DNA of 37,795 bases from Pseudomonadota bacterium. GTDB taxonomy: Bacteria > Pseudomonadota > Gammaproteobacteria > Burkholderiales > Thiobacillaceae. Under the pieces are notes generated by a model. It did no database searches. It saw nothing but the letters and a program-made list of their open reading frames with translations, and had not been told where the DNA came from. The translations under genes were made by a program, and so were the position numbers. The stretch spans positions 1 through 37,795 of the forward strand of contig JAKBJA010000023.1 in assembly GCA_021836225.1 (NCBI GenBank), in the 5' to 3' direction. Each line of letters opens with the position of its first letter. Within the stretch, counting starts at the first letter, position 1. Shown piece by piece: positions 7,748 through 13,657 of the stretch.

Positions 7748-8713
7748 CTACGCTGCCGCCCTGCCAAACCCGTTGATCGCGGTGATGGCACGCGCCTGGT
7801 TGAGGTCATCGGTATAGCCCGCGGCATACAGGCAGACCGCGAGCTGATTGCGAATCGGCAGGGGCAGCGGCAGCTGTTCGCGCATTACCTCGTTTATCCA
7901 CGCGCCGGTTGCACGCGCATCCGTCCCTGACAGATTCGCCTGTACGGACACTGTCGATTGCGCCTCGTACACCGGCTGGCTTTGGCCGTCCTGCACCAGC
8001 ACCATTTCCGGACGCTGCAGCGGATCGGCAAACGCCTCGCCTTCGCAGCCTTGCAGCAGCAAGGCATGCCCGCCCAAGGCCTCCAGAACCTCACGCGTCG
8101 GATGAATGTCCCTGTCCGACGCAACCGGGGTGACCCGCAGCGAGCGATCGCCCAGCACATCGGCCAGCGCCGCCAGCCGGGTCACCCAGCCGTCGATTCC
8201 CAGCCGCGCCCGCAAGGCCAGCAATGAAGCCAGGCCGGGGCTCAGCAACGCCACGGGCGCAAACGCGATGCCATCCTCCCGCAACTGCGCATTGACCTGT
8301 GCCACCGAGCTGCACGGCATGATGCCGAGCTCGCGCAACACGTAGGCCGCAGCCGTGCCGCCGCCGCCTTCGAGCACGCCATGGATCATCACCGGGATGC
8401 CGAAGCTTTTCAGCAACAATGCCAGCAGCGGGGTGAGATGCGGATGCTCGCGCACGCCGTGATAGGTTGGCAGCACCACCGTGCGGAAAGGGCCGGACGG
8501 CGCGGCAAACCCGGGCAACCGATCGGCCAGCGCCGCGTGCAGGCCAAGCCAGGCATCCACGCCTGGGTCGTGCTGGTTGAACGCGACCAGGAAGGCCGCC
8601 GTTTCCAGTTCCGGCACGCCGCCGTCGAGCAGCGCTGCGCCCAGCGCGCGTGCATCGACAAAGCCGAGGCCTTCGCCGGATTCGATCTGGCGGATGAGCG
8701 TTGCGTAGCTCAT
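7748..8713 (-). CDS. TrpD2/YbiB-like protein (anthranilate phosphoribosyltransferase fold)
   Basis: A 321-residue cytoplasmic protein of the glycosyltransferase-3 fold shared with TrpD. An N-terminal helical domain (residues 1-65) is followed by the large alpha/beta domain with IPVMIHGVLEGGGGTAAAYV, which stands where TrpD has its phosphate/PRPP loop. TrpD2/YbiB proteins bind nucleic acid and are not the tryptophan enzyme; no trp genes are near. This type of gene is often found beside assimilatory nitrate reductase genes in betaproteobacteria, which fits its place between nasA and nirB, but its role there is not established. I choose the ATG at 8713 (Met-Ser-Tyr-Ala-Thr-Leu) because it overlaps the stop of the upstream 45-codon ORF as ATGA; the frame is open for 19 more codons. 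Only a weak Shine-Dalgarno precedes it, as expected for a coupled start. Confidence 0.82.
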   Translation of the reverse strand: MSYATLIRQIESGEGLGFVDARALGAALLDGGVPELETAAFLVAFNQHDPGVDAWLGLHAALADRLPGFAAPSGPFRTVVLPTYHGVREHPHLTPLLALLLKSFGIPVMIHGVLEGGGGTAAAYVLRELGIMPCSSVAQVNAQLREDGIAFAPVALLSPGLASLLALRARLGIDGWVTRLAALADVLGDRSLRVTPVASDRDIHPTREVLEALGGHALLLQGCEGEAFADPLQRPEMVLVQDGQSQPVYEAQSTVSVQANLSGTDARATGAWINEVMREQLPLPLPIRNQLAVCLYAAGYTDDLNQARAITAINGFGRAAA

Positions 8714-8847
8714 TTCTGTTTGTCCGCGAAGTGCGTGAAACAGCACGAAGGCAGGCCCGACAGCCGGCACAGTTCGACTTCGCCCCGGGCGCGGTCATTG
8801 CCAATGCAGGACAAAGTCCGATGAATGTGCCGCAGCAAGCGGCCCAT
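8710..8847 (-). CDS. Unannotated 45-residue Cys-containing small protein
   Basis: A short ORF between nasA and the trpD2-like gene. The ATG at 8847 is preceded by AGAGGA, 5 nt away, the best ribosome-binding site in this gene group. Its TGA (8712-8710) overlaps the trpD2-like ATG as ATGA, the usual arrangement of translationally coupled operon genes. The product is basic and hydrophilic, begins Met-Gly-Arg-Leu-Leu-Arg-His, and has Cys at positions 14, 27, 35 and 36, including a Cys-Cys pair. I recognise no family. It could bind a metal or Fe-S cluster, or may serve mainly as a leader whose translation drives trpD2. It starts 47 nt after the nasA stop, so it is very likely on the nasA mRNA. 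Confidence 0.6.
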   Translation of the reverse strand: MGRLLRHIHRTLSCIGNDRARGEVELCRLSGLPSCCFTHFADKQK

Positions 8848-8894
8848 CGAATTCCTCTTCGCGACTTTTCGGCGATGAAAAAAAGAGGCAACCA

Positions 8895-11576
8895 TCATGC
8901 CGCCACCCGATTCCCGGCGATCAGCCGCTTCAGTTCGGGCACGCACGAACCGCATTCGGTGCCGCATTTCAGCGTGGCCTGCAGCGTGGCCAGATCGGCG
9001 CCCGCTGCAATCGCCGCAATGATGTCGGGCTCGGCCACGTTCAGGCAGTTGCACACCACGCGCCCGCGCCCTGTCCCGCCAGCGGGCGGGCGCGCCACCG
9101 GCGCCACCAGCCAGGCACGCAGCGAGGCCGCGTCCAGGCCCTCGACGATGACGTCGCGCAACCAGTCGAAGGCGGCAGTCTCGCCGGTGAGCCGCGCCGC
9201 GATCACCTTGCCGCCGTCGACCCGCACGCGCTTGGAAATGCCGCGCGGACTGTCCTGGTAATGCATCACCATGAGCGGGTCATCCAGCCCCAGCACAGCG
9301 TCGAGTTCGGCCAGCAGGGTCTCCGGCAGCGGCTGCGTGTGCGCCAGGCGCAGCATCAGCACATCCTGGTCGCGCCCGGCCAGGCCGGCAGCGGCATAGT
9401 CGCAGGCGCGCAGCAGCGGCTGCACGGCGTCGAGCAGCTTGGCGCCGTCGCCCACCGCCAGCGCAACCATGCGCCACGGCAGCTCAGCCTTCGCCACCTG
9501 AACCGCGGCATGCTTGAGCTCAGGCTGCTTCGACACCGCATCGAACACCGGCAGGGTGAGCGCATTGATGCCGCGCCCGCCCATGAAGCGCGCGCCCCAG
9601 TGCATCGGCAAAAAACACTGACCGGGGCGCAGGCTGTCGCTGGCCTCGGCCACCACGACCACCTCGCCGCGGCGGCTTTTCACGCGCACCAGGTCGCCTT
9701 CCTTCAGCCGCCGCAACTCCAGGTCGCGCTGCGCCATCGACAGAACCGGCGTGTCGGCGTGTGCGAACAGGCGCGCCACGCGTCCGGTACGGCTCATTGC
9801 ATGCCACTGGTCGCGCAGGCGGCCGGTGTTGAGATGCAGCGGATAGCGCGCGTCGATGGCTTCCGCCACCGGGCGGTAGGGGGCGGCGTGGAAGCGCGCG
9901 CGTCCGCTGTCGGTCGGATAGACGCCGTCGGCATACAGGCGCGCCCTGCCCGCCATCGCACCCTCGGGGAAGGGCCATTGCTGCGGGCCGGCATCGAGCA
10001 GCGCGTAGGAGAGGCCGGTGATGTCGAGGTCGCGTCCGCGCGTGGTTTCGCGATGTTCGTTGAACACGGACTCGGCACCGTCGTAGGGGAACATCCGCGC
10101 GCCTTTTCCCGGCATCAGCCGCCGCGCAAACTCCGTCACGATGGCCCAGTCGGCGTGCGCCTCGCCCGGCGGCGGCACGGCGGCGTGGACGCGCGCGATG
10201 CGGCGCTCGGAATTGGTCATCGTGCCGTCCTGCTCACCCCAGCTGGCAGCAGGCAGCAGCACATCCGCGTAGGCTGCAGTTTCGGTGTCGGCAAAGGCCT
10301 CCTGCAGCACCACGCATTCGGCCGCCTGCAGCGCTTCGTGGACAAGATTCTGGTCGGGCAGCGACTGCGCAGGATTGGTGCAGGCGATCCAGATCGCCTT
10401 GATTTCGCCGCGCTTCACCGCCTCGAACATTTCCACCGCGGTCCTGCCCGGCGTCGCCGGCACGGCGTCCACGCCCCACAGCCGTGCGACTTCGGCACGA
10501 TGCTCGGGGTTGGTGAGGTCGCGGTGCGCCGACAGCAGGTTCGCCAGTCCGCCCACTTCGCGCCCGCCCATCGCGTTGGGCTGGCCGGTGAGCGAGAGCG
10601 GTGCGGCGCCCGGCTTGCCGATCTGCCCTGTGGCGAGATGCAGGTTGATCAGCGCGGCGTTCTTGTCGACGCCGCAACTCGACTGATTCAGGCCCTGGCA
10701 ATACAAGGACAGGCTCGGCCCGGCGGCAAACCAGCGGGCCGCCTGCACGATGTCGGCCGCCGCCACGCCGCAGATCGGGGCGACTTTCTCCGGCGTGTAA
10801 TCGCGCACCAGGTCGCGCAGCGCTTCCCAGCCTTCGGTGTGCGCGGCGATGGCGTCGCGGTCGATCAGCTCTTCCCACAGCATCACGTTCAACATGGCGT
10901 GGAACAACGCCACATCGGTGCCGGGCAGGAGGGCGAGATGCAGGTCGGCTTCGGCCGCGGTGTCGGTGCGGCGCGGATCGACCACGACCAGCTTGAGAGC
11001 GGGATTGCGCTTGCGCGCATCCTCGATGCGGCGGAACAGGATCGGGTGCGCGTACGCCGTGTTCGACCCCGCGATGAAGATCGTGCCAGCGTGGTCGATG
11101 TCGTCGTAACACCCCGGCGGCGAATCGGCCCCGAGCGTCGCCTTGTAGCCCGCCACCGCGGACGACATGCACAGCCGTGAATTGGTGTCGACGTTGTTGG
11201 TGCCGATCAGCCCCTTGGCCAGCTTGTTGAAGACGTAATAGGCCTCGGTGGTGAGCTGGCCGGAGATGTAGAAGGCCACCGCATCGGGGCCGTGGTCGCG
11301 GATGACGGAACTGAATTTTTCGGCGGTGTGGTCGAGCGCCACGTCCCAGCTCACGCGCTGGCGCGGCAAGCCCTTGTCCGCCCGCATCTCGGGAAACAAC
11401 GCGCGTCCAGACGCCTGTGCCGACAGATGCAGGGTCGCGCCCTTGGTGCACAGCTTGCCACGGTTGGCCGGATGCGCAGGATCGCCGCGCACGCCGGTGA
11501 TCTTCCCGGCGTCGGCCTCGATCAGCACCCCGCAGCCGGTGCCGCAATAACAACAGACAGATGAAACGACAGACAT
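8895..11576 (-). CDS. nasA: Assimilatory nitrate reductase catalytic subunit with C-terminal BFD-like domain
   Basis: An 893-residue cytoplasmic molybdoenzyme that reduces nitrate to nitrite for NirBD. The N-terminal [4Fe-4S] motif is C-x2-C-x3-C (Cys8, Cys11, Cys15) with a fourth Cys in GKLCTKGATL. The middle is the Mo-bisMGD domain; the NSRLCMSSAV stretch carries the Cys that ligands Mo in this family, and LYCQGLNQSSCG and GQPNAMGGREVGG line the cofactor. A molydopterin-dinucleotide-binding domain follows (about residues 580-720). The last ~55 residues are a BFD-like [2Fe-2S] domain (CNCLNV and CGTECGSC), typical of NasA but absent from periplasmic NapA. The ATG at 11576 has GAGGAG 6 nt upstream. 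A sigma-54-like site lies at 11601-11615. No nitrate transporter is in the window. Confidence 0.95.
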   Translation of the reverse strand: MSVVSSVCCYCGTGCGVLIEADAGKITGVRGDPAHPANRGKLCTKGATLHLSAQASGRALFPEMRADKGLPRQRVSWDVALDHTAEKFSSVIRDHGPDAVAFYISGQLTTEAYYVFNKLAKGLIGTNNVDTNSRLCMSSAVAGYKATLGADSPPGCYDDIDHAGTIFIAGSNTAYAHPILFRRIEDARKRNPALKLVVVDPRRTDTAAEADLHLALLPGTDVALFHAMLNVMLWEELIDRDAIAAHTEGWEALRDLVRDYTPEKVAPICGVAAADIVQAARWFAAGPSLSLYCQGLNQSSCGVDKNAALINLHLATGQIGKPGAAPLSLTGQPNAMGGREVGGLANLLSAHRDLTNPEHRAEVARLWGVDAVPATPGRTAVEMFEAVKRGEIKAIWIACTNPAQSLPDQNLVHEALQAAECVVLQEAFADTETAAYADVLLPAASWGEQDGTMTNSERRIARVHAAVPPPGEAHADWAIVTEFARRLMPGKGARMFPYDGAESVFNEHRETTRGRDLDITGLSYALLDAGPQQWPFPEGAMAGRARLYADGVYPTDSGRARFHAAPYRPVAEAIDARYPLHLNTGRLRDQWHAMSRTGRVARLFAHADTPVLSMAQRDLELRRLKEGDLVRVKSRRGEVVVVAEASDSLRPGQCFLPMHWGARFMGGRGINALTLPVFDAVSKQPELKHAAVQVAKAELPWRMVALAVGDGAKLLDAVQPLLRACDYAAAGLAGRDQDVLMLRLAHTQPLPETLLAELDAVLGLDDPLMVMHYQDSPRGISKRVRVDGGKVIAARLTGETAAFDWLRDVIVEGLDAASLRAWLVAPVARPPAGGTGRGRVVCNCLNVAEPDIIAAIAAGADLATLQATLKCGTECGSCVPELKRLIAGNRVAA

Positions 11577-11600
11577 GATGGCTCCTCGCCCAGGATGTCA

Positions 11601-11615
11601 GCAGAGTTTGTGCCA
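11601..11615 (-). promoter_or_regulatory. Sigma-54 promoter candidate for nasA
   Basis: On the minus strand the site reads TGGCACAAACTCTGC, with a perfect TGGCAC -24 box, a GC at -12 and the required 10-nt GG-to-GC spacing. A start near 11589 would leave a very short leader (about 13 nt) that still includes the GAGGAG ribosome-binding site. A GGTGC half site at 11722-11726 with an imperfect left half lies about 135 bp upstream and could bind NtrC. The gap 11577-11754 holds no gene. Confidence 0.45.
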
Positions 11616-11754
11616 AGGCGGTACAGCGCTTTGATTTCAATGGGTTGGCGAGATTCTGGCTGGCGCAATGTACGCGATGCGCTCAACTGCAGTGCATGGA
11701 CGGGATAGCGTGGCGCAAATTGGTGCGTTATTTGATGGCCCGCTTTCCGGCGAG

Positions 11755-12981
11755 TTAGCTAGCCCGGTGCCCTTTTTGCTTTGGATAGCGTGCGGGTGAA
11801 TGCTTTGCAAACAGTTTTAGCGCGTCTTGCCCGGTTGAATTTGGCTTCAGCTTTCGCAGGACTGCTTCTGCCCTGCTGGCGTCCAGGCGAAGCCTGCGAA
11901 AGGTAGACTTCCTTGCAAGCTTGGTCGCACGCTGGGCATGATCGAGAAAGTCCTTCGGCAACGGGGCGTTGAGGTCCCCTAGAACGTCCGCAATGCCCTT
12001 GAACAAAACCCCAACCGATTTCCTCATCTGAGGATCCAGCATCGTGAGGTAAGTCACGTGCGGGGTGTTTCGGGCGGCGAGATTCCACCAGCCTTGCAGT
12101 CCTTCGTACCGGTGAAAGTAGCTGTCCCGGAAGGAGCGCATGGCTGAAAGCTGCCGACTGAATTTCGCTGAACTCCCGCCCAGGTAATTTGATTTACTTC
12201 CCTTTCCCGCCAGGACGGATGCCGTCGAGGTTGCGAGGCAGGGCTCGGTGAGGGCCATGGCACCATGAATCTCCCAATCCCCATGGTTTCGCCAACGTTG
12301 TGAGAAGCCAAGCGTGCCCACCCGCTGGTCGGGATGGTCGGGCGTGACGAACTGGTCCTGGTTAAACACGAAGACCTGGTTCCCTATCTGGTCGTCAGCA
12401 TTGAGCCATGACCAAATGTTCGCGAAGACGCCCTGCGCCTCGCTGATGGCATCGGAGACCGCGTCGTCGATGCCTGCCGTCACGCTTGCGATGTCCTCCG
12501 GGGTGATGACGGTATGGCCGGCCCCCAGGCTCTGGAGAACTTTGTCGATTGCACTCTGAACTGCCGCGTTCAGCGCCTGGTGGCCGGCTTCCGCACCGCT
12601 GTCGGTTACGTTGTCCTCCTCCATGAGAACAACAACGACGCCGAAGAAGCCGGGGAGATCCTCCTGCCCAAGCAAAGGCTGGATGGCGGGCGCCACCGGG
12701 ATCGGGATCACTGAATCGCTGAACGATCCCAGTACGGACGGGATGAAGACGGTATCGCCGGCATCCACGTCATCACGATTCAGGTTGCCATGGCTTCCCT
12801 GTGTGGGAATGATCACCGCGGACCCCTCGATCTTCCCGGCATCGGAGACCATCAGTGAAGAGCCATCGCACTTGAAGAAGATTGTCCAGAGGTAGGGCTC
12901 GGCATCCCCGATCCCATCCCCCTCGTCGTGGCAGTTCAGGGGGTTCAGGTTAATCAGCCATCGCATCAGTGGGCGAGCCAT
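11755..12981 (-). CDS. Uncharacterised 408-residue protein
   Basis: I do not recognise a functional family. The N-terminus carries a conserved-looking stretch LNCHDEGDGIGDAEPYLWTI followed by FFKCDGSS; the acidic D/E-x-D-G-x-G-D-A-E run could bind a divalent metal. The first ~130 residues are predicted beta-rich, residues ~135-190 are Ala-rich helix, ~195-260 contains NQDQFVTPDHPDQRVGTLGF and HGDWEIHGAM, and the last ~130 residues are basic and helical (many Lys/Arg). No signal peptide is evident. The ATG at 12981 has AAGGGA 8-9 nt upstream; Met7 is an alternative. It lies 124 nt downstream of the 120-residue gene on the same strand, and the two are probably one unit. Their low-complexity-free composition and normal codon use argue for real genes. 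Confidence 0.75.
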   Translation of the reverse strand: MARPLMRWLINLNPLNCHDEGDGIGDAEPYLWTIFFKCDGSSLMVSDAGKIEGSAVIIPTQGSHGNLNRDDVDAGDTVFIPSVLGSFSDSVIPIPVAPAIQPLLGQEDLPGFFGVVVVLMEEDNVTDSGAEAGHQALNAAVQSAIDKVLQSLGAGHTVITPEDIASVTAGIDDAVSDAISEAQGVFANIWSWLNADDQIGNQVFVFNQDQFVTPDHPDQRVGTLGFSQRWRNHGDWEIHGAMALTEPCLATSTASVLAGKGSKSNYLGGSSAKFSRQLSAMRSFRDSYFHRYEGLQGWWNLAARNTPHVTYLTMLDPQMRKSVGVLFKGIADVLGDLNAPLPKDFLDHAQRATKLARKSTFRRLRLDASRAEAVLRKLKPNSTGQDALKLFAKHSPARYPKQKGHRAS

Positions 12982-13105
12982 GACATCGGTCCCTTCTTAA
13001 CATTCCGGGCTGCGGTCGGGGCCAAGGAGCGAACCGAGCCACCAGCCAGCGTAACTTCGCACGCGTCCCTATCAGAGCGGGAGCGCCTAAACGCCTGCAC
13101 GTAAC

Positions 13106-13468
13106 TCAGAACCTTCGAGTGGCCACAATCCGACAATAAAAAAACCCGCATTCTAGGCAGAACTTCCACTTCCCGATCCTGACGCATTTAATGACCAGTC
13201 CGACTGCGTCGGCCTGTCCCGGCCTCACGAACACCACGGATTCACTGCCGCGTTTGCGAGGCGAATCGGCATGTTCGGCCTCCCAGGTGACCTCTTCTCC
13301 ACGAAGCGACTCGGGAATCTTGAGCTTGAGTTTCTTTGCGTAGCGGAGCACGTCGTCGCCCTGGCGCAGCTTCTGCTCATCCAAGGCCGGTAGCAGGGCA
13401 TGAAGAAAGCCTTCCAACTCGTGTGCGTCCTCCAATACCCGGTCCAGCTTGTTTTTTGCCGCTGCCAT
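13106..13468 (-). CDS. Uncharacterised 120-residue protein with a Cys-rich, basic C-terminus
   Basis: The ATG at 13468 (Met-Ala-Ala-Ala-Lys-Asn-Lys) has AGGAGA 5-6 nt upstream, so I prefer it to an in-frame upstream Met at 13531. Residues 1-60 are charged and helical (DRVLEDAHELEGFLHALLPA), 60-90 contain EVTWEAEHADSPRKRGSESV and VVFVRPGQADAVGLVI, and the end is KCVRIGKWKFCLECGFFYC followed by a basic, aromatic tail. Cys95, Cys104, Cys107 and Cys112 could form a zinc site or two disulfides. A helical acidic N-terminus followed by a Cys-rich, basic C-terminus is also how many peptide precursors are built, but no modification or protease/transport gene is nearby, so that is speculation. Probably in one operon with the 408-residue gene. 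Confidence 0.7.
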   Translation of the reverse strand: MAAAKNKLDRVLEDAHELEGFLHALLPALDEQKLRQGDDVLRYAKKLKLKIPESLRGEEVTWEAEHADSPRKRGSESVVFVRPGQADAVGLVIKCVRIGKWKFCLECGFFYCRIVATRRF

Positions 13469-13578
13469 GGTCTTCTCCTGGGATGTCAGAACAACTGCAA
13501 ATGAGGCCCGACAAAGCCGGACCCCCACCAACCCGCACCCGCTGAAATCACCCTAGGACATGTGTTTTAAGGTTGATA

Positions 13579-13594
13579 TACAACTTTAGTTGTA
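13579..13594. repeat. Perfect short palindrome in the gap before the hypothetical pair
   Basis: TACAACTTTAGTTGTA has two perfect 7-bp arms around TT. It is in the 189-nt gap (13469-13657) downstream of the P2-type ATPase stop and upstream of the 120-residue gene, both on the minus strand. It may be an operator for the hypothetical pair; an AT-rich hairpin of this size without a G+C stem is a poor terminator. Nothing else is recognised in the gap. Confidence 0.45.
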
Positions 13595-13657
13595 GGCGGG
13601 GATGCTTTGGCGCTTTAACCAAGGCACCGGCCCGTGGGTAGAGCAGCCACACGTGCG

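Noticed and set aside
9261..11180. 639-codon plus-strand frame opposite nasA
   Set aside because: Antisense of a complete nasA; composition typical of a reverse-strand shadow.
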